From: Bacillota bacterium
GTDB taxonomy: Bacteria > Bacillota > Clostridia > Lutisporales > Lutisporaceae
NCBI GenBank assembly: GCA_023230985.1
Contig: JALNWH010000009.1
Coordinates: 1 to 33,846, forward strand
DNA: 33,846 nucleotides
Direction of reading: 5' to 3'
Shown: piece after piece, positions 1 to 7,328 of the stretch
Layout of the letters: the number at the start of each line of letters is the position of its first letter
Position numbering within the stretch: position 1 is the stretch's first letter
Made by a program: the position numbers and the translations under genes
The notes under the pieces: model-generated
Databases searched by the model: none
The model's input: the letters and a program-made list of their open reading frames with translations, nothing else
Told to the model about the DNA's origin: nothing

Positions 1-1
1 A

Positions 2-70
2 GGGTGTCCAGAGGGTATAGGGGCACCATGTCAAGTGGAATGTGGAATAAATGCGATTAAGAACAAGTAA
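2..70 (+). CDS. C-terminal tail of an unidentified upstream gene (partial, 5' end outside window)
   Basis: An open frame enters from the left edge and stops with TAA at 68-70. It encodes 22 residues with three cysteines, in the order CPEG, PCQV and ECGI. The cysteine spacing and the following gap before a candidate promoter fit the end of a real protein, perhaps one that binds metal. I do not recognise the family. The other two frames give less protein-like tails, but with only 22 residues the call is weak. Confidence 0.35.
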   Translation, partial: GCPEGIGAPCQVECGINAIKNK

Positions 71-151
71 TTATGTATATTTGCATGTTGGGATAAAAAG
101 GAAGGCGGGTTTGCCAACTATTACTTGACTGTAACGTTTTAGAGAATGGGT

Positions 152-180
152 TTGATTTTTTATAACAACAGGAATATACT
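152..180 (+). promoter_or_regulatory. Candidate sigma-A promoter for the EamA permease gene
   Basis: TTGATT (152-157) and TATACT (175-180) are separated by 17 bases, and the permease start codon follows 36 bases later. The -35 box is a partial match and the region is AT-rich, so this is only a candidate. Confidence 0.4.
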
Positions 181-216
181 AATATAGTAATTATTTATAA
201 AAGGAATGAATACACC

Positions 217-1110
217 ATGCAAACACGTATAGGAGAAATAGCTTCTTTAATAACAGCTATATGTTGGACAATCAATGCCATTGCATTTGAGTCCGCCGGG
301 AAGAAAGTAGGTTCAATGGCAGTTAGCTATATAAGGCTGTTTATCGCATTTGTACTGCTAGGCATTACATCATATTTTACACGGGGTATTCCTTTGCCCA
401 TAGATGCTAACGGGCATATATGGTTTTGGCTTATGGTATCCGGCTTATTCGGATTTGTATTGGGGGATATGTTTTTGTTTCAAGCTTTTATAGATATAGG
501 CTCAAGAATATCTCTCCTTATAATGTCCGCTTCACCGCCTATAGCGGCCCTGGTAAGTTTTTTTATTATGGGTGAAAGAATTTCTATACTAGGTTTAACA
601 GGGATGTTTGTAACCATGGCGGGTATAGCCCTTGTTATATTAAGTCGCAACCCTGAAGAAAAGAAGATGCAGTTTAATAGACCGATTAAAGGAATTATAT
701 ACGCTTGTATCGGTGCCCTGGGACAGGCATTAGGACTTGTATTTAGCAAGTTGGGTATGGGCTCCTATGATGCATTTGCATCGACGCAAATTAGGCTTAT
801 TGCTGCGTTTGTTGCTTATACTATTATAATAACGGTTCAAAAAAAGTGGCCGGAGATTAAGACCGCTTTTGATGATAAAAAATCAATTAATCAAATTGCG
901 TTAGGTGCAGTATTCGGTCCTTACATCGGTGTTGCATTTTCATTAATAGCCCTGCAATATACAGCTACGGGAATAGTATCATCTATAACCAATATTTCAC
1001 CTGTTATAATAATTCCTGCTTCTATTATTGTTTTCAAGGAAAAAGTTTTACCAAAAGAGGTGCTGGGAGCTTTCATTTCAATAGCAGGTATAATAATTTT
1101 GTTTTTATAA
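217..1110 (+). CDS. EamA/DMT-superfamily permease
   Basis: This 297-residue protein is a hydrophobic membrane protein with about ten predicted transmembrane segments in two halves, the duplicated layout of the drug/metabolite transporter (EamA) superfamily. The first half runs to about residue 145 and the second starts near residue 158 after a charged linker (NPEEKK). Members export or import small metabolites such as amino acids or nucleosides; the substrate cannot be told from sequence. The start ATG is preceded by AAGGAA at a rather long spacing. The gene has its own candidate promoter and a strong terminator at 1142-1164, so it is probably transcribed alone and is unrelated to the chemosensory genes that follow. 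Confidence 0.9.
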   Translation: MQTRIGEIASLITAICWTINAIAFESAGKKVGSMAVSYIRLFIAFVLLGITSYFTRGIPLPIDANGHIWFWLMVSGLFGFVLGDMFLFQAFIDIGSRISLLIMSASPPIAALVSFFIMGERISILGLTGMFVTMAGIALVILSRNPEEKKMQFNRPIKGIIYACIGALGQALGLVFSKLGMGSYDAFASTQIRLIAAFVAYTIIITVQKKWPEIKTAFDDKKSINQIALGAVFGPYIGVAFSLIALQYTATGIVSSITNISPVIIIPASIIVFKEKVLPKEVLGAFISIAGIIILFL

Positions 1111-1141
1111 AAGCCATAATATTAAATCACTTCAATAAAAT

Positions 1142-1164
1142 GCCATCTTTACGATGGCTTTTTT
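1142..1164 (+). terminator. Rho-independent terminator after the permease gene
   Basis: GCCATC (1142-1147) pairs with GATGGC (1153-1158) across a 5-base loop and is followed directly by six T residues. Confidence 0.85.
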
Positions 1165-1203
1165 GTCTTTCTTTTCTATAAATTTATTAAAACTATATGG
1201 TAT

Positions 1204-1263
1204 TAAGTGTCCTTTGTCGTATTAAAAGGGTTTATGATAAAAAAATATATTTTGTGACAGGTA
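1204..1263 (+). repeat. Conserved block upstream of the mcp1 promoter (copy 1)
   Basis: This block aligns without gaps to 3407-3466 upstream of mcp2, at a constant offset of 2203 bases, with only about six differences across 66 bases including the -35 box. It contains an A-tract (TGATAAAAAAATATATT) that could act as an UP element, and TGTGACA next to the -35 box. It is absent from the third promoter of the same regulon at 9289. Confidence 0.8.
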
Positions 1264-1292
1264 TTGACAAAGTTACAAAGGGGCTATATAAT
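1264..1292 (+). promoter_or_regulatory. Consensus sigma-A promoter of mcp1
   Basis: The -35 box is TTGACA (1264-1269) and the -10 box is TATAAT (1287-1292), with exactly 17 bases between them. Both hexamers are perfect. Such a strong promoter fits a repressor-controlled gene, and the inverted repeat at 1304-1327 covers the expected transcription start. Confidence 0.9.
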
Positions 1293-1303
1293 TAATTCCA
1301 ATA

Positions 1304-1327
1304 CGGTGAGTGAATACTCACTCACCG
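1304..1327 (+). promoter_or_regulatory. Inverted-repeat operator (TetR-type) at the mcp1 promoter
   Basis: CGGTGAGTGA (1304-1313) and TCACTCACCG (1318-1327) are perfect reverse complements around a 4-base centre. The site begins 12 bases after the -10 box. Near-identical sites lie in the same place at the mcp2 promoter (3506-3529) and, shortened, at the promoter of the TetR-family gene (9332-9349). Binding by that regulator is inferred. Confidence 0.85.
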
Positions 1328-1434
1328 ACGGTAAAACGATTAAGTTACAATCCACCGGTTATTGAATTAATTATGATTCTTTACGGTGTATATGTAAAAA
1401 TATAAAATTCCAAAAAGATAGGAGTAGTTATAGA

Positions 1435-3300
1435 ATGAAATGGTTTGCAAACAGAAAAATATCATTTCGCATCATGTTTGGATTTATGCTTGCTATAGCT
1501 ATAGCAATAATTATCGGTCTTGTGGGAATCTTCAGTCTCTTAAGCGTCAATGATTCGTATAATGCTTCATATGGAGATAGCGTAGAGGCTTTAGGTTTAC
1601 TGGAGGAGACTAGTAATGCTTTTCAAAGGAGTCGTATGAATCTTTATGGATTAATTTTAGCTGAATCACAATCAGACAAAAAATATTATTTAGGGAGAAT
1701 AGAAGAATTTAACGGTATTTTGGGCAGCAATATTACGGAGTATATGGAAATATTGTCTGTATATGATAGTGAAGAAATAAAGGAAATTTTGAATTACTTA
1801 GAAGCCTTTAATGAAGGATTAAGACAGTATGTTGACTTAAGAACGGATTTAATTGAGGCGGTGGGTATGGATCCTACATATCGAATGGAAGCATATAATG
1901 AGTTGAAAAATGGGGATTTGAGAACTATAGCTCTCGAAGTAGATGATGCGATGGAAAACATAGTAGGTTATGAAATTGGATTTGCCCATTCTGAAATTTC
2001 AAGAAATATGGAAAATGCGAAAATGATTATCATGATTATGATAGGTGTTTTAATAGCGGGAATTATAATAGCTATTTTAATGGCCTTATATATTTCAAGA
2101 GGTATTTCAAAACCAATAAATGAAATGGTGGAAGCTGCTGATACACTCGCACAAGGTGATATAAATGTGGACGTTAGAGCGGATACAAAAGATGAAGTTG
2201 GCAATCTTGCAGCATCTTTTAGAGACATGATAGCGAATATATGTGAACAGGCAAAAGTAGCAGAAAAAATAGCCGCCGGAGATTTAACAGTGGATGTCAA
2301 AGTCAGGTCGGAAAAAGATTTGCTTAATCAAAAATTCTATGAAATAGTAGAAAAAAATAATGAAATTATGTCCAATATTATGAATGCATCGGAACAAGTG
2401 GCTGCAGGTTCCAAGCAAGTATCTGATTCCAGCATGGCCTTATCCCAAGGGGCGGCAGAGCAAGCTAGCTCCGTTGAAGAATTAACAGCTTCCCTCGAGG
2501 AAGTATCATCTCAAACAGATGTAAATGCACAGAATGCAAATAATGCAAATGTATTAGCTGAAACAGCGAAAACTAATGCCATGCAAGGGAATACAAAGAT
2601 GCAGGAGATGCTTAAAGCAATGGAGGAAATAAATGAATCATCAGCTAATATTTCAAAAATAATTAAAGTAATAGATGACATAGCCTTCCAAACTAATATT
2701 CTTGCACTTAATGCTGCAGTGGAGGCGGCTAGAGCCGGTCAGCATGGTAAAGGATTCGCTGTTGTAGCGGAAGAAGTAAGAAATCTTGCCGCTCGTTCCG
2801 CCAATGCTGCCAAAGAGACTACAGATATGATAGAAAGCTCAATAAAAAAATCGGATGGAGGTACCCAAATAGCAAACGAAACAGCAGATTCGTTAAATAG
2901 TATTGTTAAAGATGTAGCGGAAGCGGCAGCTTTAGTAGGTGATATAGCACTAGCATCCAATGAACAGGCAAATGCCATAGGTCAGATTAACCAAGGAATC
3001 ATGCAAGTATCTCAAATCGTCCAAAGTAATTCGGCTACGGCGGAGGAAAGTTCCGCAGCCAGTGAGGAACTTTCAAGCCAAGCGGACTTGCTACAAGAAA
3101 TGGTTGCCAGATTTAAATTAAAGGATACGGAGGAGTTTGCGGGCAGGCATGAAGAACTAACTCCGGAAATGTTAAAAATGATGGAAGGAACCCCCGGGAA
3201 AGAAACAGAAATAAAAGCAAATAGCGAAAAAAATTCTCGGGAAAATAAAAAAACAAAATCAAAGATTTTATTAAGTGATAAGGAATTTGGTAAGTATTAA
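1435..3300 (+). CDS. Methyl-accepting chemotaxis protein 1
   Basis: This 621-residue transmembrane chemoreceptor signals to CheA through CheW. It has an N-terminal membrane segment at about 10-32, an extracellular four-helix-bundle-like sensor at about 35-190, a second membrane segment at about 195-220, a HAMP domain to about 272, and a HAMP-like second segment at about 273-320. The methyl-accepting signalling hairpin follows to about 580, with the conserved tip around IAFQTNILALNAAVEAARAG. The sensor is related to that of the next receptor. After the hairpin come two short conserved stretches, ELTPEMLKMME and the terminal KSKILLSDKEFGKY, joined by a variable linker. The RBS is GGAG before ATG 1435. 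The gene is flanked by its own promoter and a terminator, so it is a single-gene unit. Confidence 0.95.
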   Translation: MKWFANRKISFRIMFGFMLAIAIAIIIGLVGIFSLLSVNDSYNASYGDSVEALGLLEETSNAFQRSRMNLYGLILAESQSDKKYYLGRIEEFNGILGSNITEYMEILSVYDSEEIKEILNYLEAFNEGLRQYVDLRTDLIEAVGMDPTYRMEAYNELKNGDLRTIALEVDDAMENIVGYEIGFAHSEISRNMENAKMIIMIMIGVLIAGIIIAILMALYISRGISKPINEMVEAADTLAQGDINVDVRADTKDEVGNLAASFRDMIANICEQAKVAEKIAAGDLTVDVKVRSEKDLLNQKFYEIVEKNNEIMSNIMNASEQVAAGSKQVSDSSMALSQGAAEQASSVEELTASLEEVSSQTDVNAQNANNANVLAETAKTNAMQGNTKMQEMLKAMEEINESSANISKIIKVIDDIAFQTNILALNAAVEAARAGQHGKGFAVVAEEVRNLAARSANAAKETTDMIESSIKKSDGGTQIANETADSLNSIVKDVAEAAALVGDIALASNEQANAIGQINQGIMQVSQIVQSNSATAEESSAASEELSSQADLLQEMVARFKLKDTEEFAGRHEELTPEMLKMMEGTPGKETEIKANSEKNSRENKKTKSKILLSDKEFGKY

Positions 3301-3319
3301 GAAATACCCTCGATATTTT

Positions 3320-3349
3320 ATAGCCGCCATTAAAATGGCGGCTATTTTT
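3320..3349 (+). terminator. Rho-independent terminator after mcp1
   Basis: ATAGCCGCCA and TGGCGGCTAT form a GC-rich hairpin with a short AT loop, followed by a T run (3345-3349). Confidence 0.85.
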
Positions 3350-3406
3350 ATCTAATATATGCTGTGCCAATATTTCCTCATTACATTCGGATATGGTACA
3401 TAATAC

Positions 3407-3466
3407 TAAGTCACCTTTGTCATATTAAAAGGATTTATGATAAAAAAATATATTATGTGACAAGTA
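3407..3466 (+). repeat. Conserved block upstream of the mcp2 promoter (copy 2)
   Basis: This is the gapless near-duplicate of 1204-1263. The similarity runs on through the -35 box. The remainder of this 390-base gap holds the mcp1 terminator, the promoter, the operator and a hairpin repeat in the leader. Confidence 0.8.
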
Positions 3467-3495
3467 TTGACAAGGAAAGAAAAGGAGTATATAAT
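3467..3495 (+). promoter_or_regulatory. Consensus sigma-A promoter of the mcp2 operon
   Basis: TTGACA (3467-3472) and TATAAT (3490-3495) are both perfect, with 17 bases between. The operator at 3506-3529 follows the -10 box by 10 bases. Confidence 0.9.
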
Positions 3496-3505
3496 TATTT
3501 TTAAA

Positions 3506-3529
3506 TGGTGAGTGGGTATTCACTCACCA
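3506..3529 (+). promoter_or_regulatory. Inverted-repeat operator (TetR-type) at the mcp2 promoter
   Basis: TGGTGAGTG (3506-3514) pairs with CACTCACCA (3521-3529) around a 6-base centre. It matches the mcp1 operator in sequence and in position relative to the promoter. Confidence 0.85.
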
Positions 3530-3539
3530 TGCAGAAGGT

Positions 3540-3617
3540 CTCAGAATGTTTTTCTATACCCGTTATTCTAAACGTTAGTGAAGGGTATTATAAATCTTTA
3601 TACATCATCATTCTGAG
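3540..3617. repeat. Hairpin-type interspersed repeat in the mcp2 leader
   Basis: CTCAGAATG (3540-3548) and CATTCTGAG (3609-3617) are inverted arms. The right arm continues as CATTAGCCGAAGAATCTTTT, resembling the CATTCCGAAC...GAGGAATCTT of the element at 25757-25832. The insertion would explain why the mcp2 leader (about 190 bases) is longer than that of mcp1 (about 135). It looks like a short REP- or MITE-like element; no coding capacity is seen. Confidence 0.6.
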
Positions 3618-3690
3618 CATTAGCCGAAGAATCTTTTCATCAAGAAATAAAATGTAAAATATTAAATTTTAATAAAGGAGTAGTTATAGA

Positions 3691-5550
3691 ATGAAATGGT
3701 TTAGAAACATGAAAATAGCAGCAAAGCTAATTATTGGTTTTCTTGTAGTGGCGATTATTACAGGGGTTGTCGGTGGAATAGGAGCTTTGGCTTTAAGAGA
3801 AGTTAACAATTCTTACAAGGTTGCTTACATTGATACAGTTGAAGCTTTAGAGTACACAGAAGCGATAAGCACTTCCTTTCAAAGATTAAGAATGAATACA
3901 TATGGAGTTGTTGTAGCCCAAACTAAAGAAGATAAAGATTATTACATAGGAAGAATGGATAACTTTAAAAATGTAATTAATGAGAATTTTGCGAAATATA
4001 GGCAAATGCTTATTAATTATGAAGGTGCAGAGGTAGAAAGTGAAAAGATTTTAGAAGAAATAGAAACCGGACTGGTAATTTATAATAATAATAGCGATGA
4101 ATTTGTTGAAACCTTAGCTATGAATCCGGAACTCCGTGATGAAGCTTATGATGTTCTTAAAAATGGTAACTTACGTGAAATGGCATTATCAATAGACGCA
4201 TATATTAATGAATTAATAGATTATAATCTTAATTATGCAACGGAACAGATCCAATCAAATGGCAAATTGGCATCTTCAGCTATCGCTATCATAATAGCAG
4301 GAATAGCAATAGGAATGTTTTTGGCAATATCTATAGGATTACTAATAGCACGATTAATAAGCAAGCCGGTTAAAGAAATGGTAGTAGTCGCAGATACCCT
4401 AGCTCAAGGAGATATTAATACAGATGTAAAAGTTAATACCAAGGATGAAATAGGAGAACTTGCATCATCTTTTAGAGGCATGATAGAAAATATACGTGAA
4501 CAGGCTGGAGTAGCGGAAAAAATAGCAGCCGGGGATTTAACAGTGGATGTTAAGGTTAGATCGGAAAAAGATTTGCTTAATCAAAAATTCTATGAAATAG
4601 TAGAAAAAAATAATGAAATTATGTCCAATATAATGAATGCATCGGAGCAAGTGGCAGCAGGTTCCAAGCAAGTATCTGATTCTAGCATGGCTTTATCTCA
4701 AGGGGCTGCGGAACAAGCCAGCTCCGTTGAAGAATTAACAGCTTCCCTTGAAGAAGTGTCATCTCAAACAGATATAAATGCAAAGAATGCGGGAGATGCA
4801 AATGAATTAGCTGAAACAGCTAAAAATGAAGCTGTAGATGGCAATAGAAAGATGCAAGAAATGGTCAGAGCCATGGAAGATATAAATGAATCTTCTGCAA
4901 ACATTTCCAAGGTTATTAAAGTTATAGACGATATAGCATTTCAAACAAATATACTTGCTCTTAATGCAGCAGTGGAGGCAGCCAGAGCCGGACAGCATGG
5001 TAAAGGCTTTGCTGTAGTGGCGGAAGAAGTAAGAAATTTAGCTGCTCGTTCTGCCAATGCCGCTCAAGAAACCACGGATATGATAGAAGATTCCATCAAA
5101 AAATCTGAGGGTGGCTCAAGGATAGCCAATGATACGGCAGAAGCCCTTAACAAAATTGTGGAAGATGTGGCCAAGGCAGCGGAACTTGTGGGTGGTATTG
5201 CAGTGGCATCAAATGAACAGGCTAATGCCATCGGTCAGATCAATCAAGGCATAATGCAAGTATCTCAAGTAGTACAAAGCAACTCGGCTACTTCGGAAGA
5301 AAGTGCCGCAGCCAGTGAGGAACTCTCCGGACAGGCAGATTTATTAAAAGAAATGGTAAGTAAATTTAAGCTAAAAAGCACTGATAGAAGCTATAGCAAA
5401 TCCGAGGAGTTAAGCCCGGAGATTCTAAAAATGATAGAGGATATGGCAGAAAAAAAGATAGGTACCGAAACTGAGAATATAAAAGGACAGATAGGAGATA
5501 AGAAAAAAGCAAAGATAGTATTAAGTAATAAAAAATTTGGTAAGTATTAA
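3691..5550 (+). CDS. Methyl-accepting chemotaxis protein 2
   Basis: This 619-residue chemoreceptor is closely similar to receptor 1 over its whole length. The layout is membrane segment about 10-32, a four-helix-bundle-like sensor to about 190, membrane segment about 193-220, HAMP, a HAMP-like segment, and a methyl-accepting hairpin. The sensor shares short matches with receptor 1, for example SFQR.RMN.YG and the ALS/ALE-type helix before the second membrane segment, so the two are a diverged duplicate pair that may read related ligands. The tail again carries ELSPEILKMIE and a terminal KAKIVLSNKKFGKY. It is the first gene of an operon with the J-domain/GGDEF gene, cheW and mcp3; the gap to the next gene is 25 bases. 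Confidence 0.95.
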   Translation: MKWFRNMKIAAKLIIGFLVVAIITGVVGGIGALALREVNNSYKVAYIDTVEALEYTEAISTSFQRLRMNTYGVVVAQTKEDKDYYIGRMDNFKNVINENFAKYRQMLINYEGAEVESEKILEEIETGLVIYNNNSDEFVETLAMNPELRDEAYDVLKNGNLREMALSIDAYINELIDYNLNYATEQIQSNGKLASSAIAIIIAGIAIGMFLAISIGLLIARLISKPVKEMVVVADTLAQGDINTDVKVNTKDEIGELASSFRGMIENIREQAGVAEKIAAGDLTVDVKVRSEKDLLNQKFYEIVEKNNEIMSNIMNASEQVAAGSKQVSDSSMALSQGAAEQASSVEELTASLEEVSSQTDINAKNAGDANELAETAKNEAVDGNRKMQEMVRAMEDINESSANISKVIKVIDDIAFQTNILALNAAVEAARAGQHGKGFAVVAEEVRNLAARSANAAQETTDMIEDSIKKSEGGSRIANDTAEALNKIVEDVAKAAELVGGIAVASNEQANAIGQINQGIMQVSQVVQSNSATSEESAAASEELSGQADLLKEMVSKFKLKSTDRSYSKSEELSPEILKMIEDMAEKKIGTETENIKGQIGDKKKAKIVLSNKKFGKY

Positions 5551-5575
5551 ATTACAAAAAGGTGGCAATTGACTT

Positions 5576-6745
5576 ATGCGCACAAAGGAAGATTATTATA
5601 AAATTCTGCAAGTTCATTATCTTGCGGAACCTGAAGTCATAGAAAGTGCATATAAAAGACTGGCTAAGAAGTATCATCCGGATGTAAATAAAAATAAAGA
5701 ATCAAAAGAAATAATGCAACGCATCAATAAGGCTTATGAGGTATTAGGTAATCCTGATAAAAGAGGGGTATATGATATGGTTTGGGAAAAAAACTATGAA
5801 AGTCGTAGAGGATATGATAATAAGAATAAAGATATTCATGAAAAATACAATATAACCTTATATAAATCAAAGACCGCATTGGATAAATACTTCAAAAGTA
5901 TTGCCGAAGATAAACTTGATACCGCCTATGGACTTATTTCAAATATCGATAAAGAAAATATTACAAAAGAGGATTTTATTAATTGGCAAAAGGCTGTATC
6001 CGTTGTTTATAAACTGCAAAAATATGATTGTGAATTTCATCAAGTCTATAAGGATAAATTACTTTGTGGATATTTGTATAGCGATGTTATAGAATTCGAT
6101 GTCGCAATCGAAGAATATAACGAAGTTATGGATATGGTTGAAAAAAATGTTATAAAAAAGATGGTTGTATTAGATGAGGATGGAGAATGGCGAGTATTTA
6201 TAGGATACGAAAAGCTCCAAGGCTTTATAAATAAATTCAAATCACTGACGAGTTTACTAAATGCAAAAGATATTATCCAAGAACTAAACGAGACTCACAA
6301 TAGAACGGATAGCTTAACCGGTCTTTTAAACCAAAGAGGAATGAAGGAAAGAATTGAAAGTGAGATACAAAGATTCGACAGATATGGTAATGTTTTTTCG
6401 TTAATAATGTGCAACATATATATTGGTAAAAGGATTGGGACAAGCATAAAAGAGGAAGTAAGGGACTTTATAATAAGTGAGATGGCAAAGACACTTAAGG
6501 GCAATCTTCGGGGAGTCGATACCATTGGAAGATGGGAGGACAATAGTTTCTTAATCCTGCTGCCGGAAACAAATTCAGTATCAGCAATAAAGACGGCTAA
6601 TAAGATTAAAACAATTTTTAGAGAAGAAAGGATAAGGCATAGAAGCATTATACATAAGGTGTCAATGAGTTTTAGTATAACAGAGTATGCTTCTTCTTTG
6701 GAAGAAACATTAAATAAATTGAACGATGGTCATTCTAAAAATTAG
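5576..6745 (+). CDS. J-domain protein fused to a degenerate GGDEF domain
   Basis: The protein has 389 residues. Residues 5-67 form a DnaJ-type J-domain with the HPD motif at 34-36, which in this family activates Hsp70 (DnaK) ATPase. Residues about 100-225 are a middle region resembling an NTF2-like fold, a weak call. Residues about 240-385 are a GGDEF fold opening with DSLTGLLNQRG. The catalytic GG(D/E)EF is replaced by EDNSF (321-325), so cyclase activity is not expected. The inhibitory-site motif RxxD is kept as RGVD (312-315), exactly five residues upstream, so it could bind c-di-GMP. There are no glycine-rich or zinc-finger DnaJ regions. It sits between mcp2 and cheW in one operon, suggesting a regulatory link between c-di-GMP, chaperones and the receptor array. 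The partner is unknown. Confidence 0.88.
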   Translation: MRTKEDYYKILQVHYLAEPEVIESAYKRLAKKYHPDVNKNKESKEIMQRINKAYEVLGNPDKRGVYDMVWEKNYESRRGYDNKNKDIHEKYNITLYKSKTALDKYFKSIAEDKLDTAYGLISNIDKENITKEDFINWQKAVSVVYKLQKYDCEFHQVYKDKLLCGYLYSDVIEFDVAIEEYNEVMDMVEKNVIKKMVVLDEDGEWRVFIGYEKLQGFINKFKSLTSLLNAKDIIQELNETHNRTDSLTGLLNQRGMKERIESEIQRFDRYGNVFSLIMCNIYIGKRIGTSIKEEVRDFIISEMAKTLKGNLRGVDTIGRWEDNSFLILLPETNSVSAIKTANKIKTIFREERIRHRSIIHKVSMSFSITEYASSLEETLNKLNDGHSKN

Positions 6746-6807
6746 TGAAGAACCTTTATATTACAGTGTTTTATAGATAAAACAAATAAAAGAAGGGAGA
6801 TGTAAAA

Positions 6808-7302
6808 GTGACGGATTACATTGATGAAACAATAGAAATGGAGGAAGACACTCAAAAAGGCAGATTTTTGACTTTTTCTTTAGGTAATGAAAGCTACGGT
6901 ATAGAGATTAAATATGTAACTGAAATCGTAGGTATCCAAGCAATTACGGAGATACCGGAGCTGCCTGAGTATGTAAGAGGCATAATTAACCTAAGGGGAC
7001 AAATCATTCCTGTAATGGATGTAAGATTACGATTTAAAAAGGAACCCAAAGAATATACCGATAGAACCTGCGTAATCGTAATCAATGTGAAAGATGTATC
7101 TATTGGACTTATTGTTGACAGCGTTGCTGAAGTACTTACCATACCGGAAGAGAACATTGTAGAGCCACCCAAAATGAACAAAGGTTTTTATAATAGGTAT
7201 ATCAAAAATATAGGCAAAGTAGAAAATGATGTAAAGTTATTATTAGATTGTGAAAAACTGCTTACAGATGATGAATTGGAAAATTTAAGTGACTCGTTAT
7301 AA
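6808..7302 (+). CDS. cheW: Chemotaxis coupling protein CheW
   Basis: This 164-residue CheW-domain protein couples the receptors to CheA in the cytoplasmic array. Typical features are the opening FLTFSLGNESYGIEI, the central EYVRGIINLRGQIIPVMDVR, and IGLIVDSVAEV. It starts with GTG at 6808 behind AGAAGGGAG. A 20-residue acidic N-terminal extension precedes the domain, and the length is normal for the family. It lies 26 bases upstream of mcp3 and is the only free-standing CheW in the window. Confidence 0.96.
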   Translation: MTDYIDETIEMEEDTQKGRFLTFSLGNESYGIEIKYVTEIVGIQAITEIPELPEYVRGIINLRGQIIPVMDVRLRFKKEPKEYTDRTCVIVINVKDVSIGLIVDSVAEVLTIPEENIVEPPKMNKGFYNRYIKNIGKVENDVKLLLDCEKLLTDDELENLSDSL

Positions 7303-7328
7303 AAAATTATAAGAGGGGAGCTATAAAA

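Noticed and set aside
1968..2978. Long antisense open frames within the mcp genes
   Set aside because: They mirror the strongly conserved coding sequence, recur in the other mcp genes, and have no ribosome binding sites or recognisable domains.
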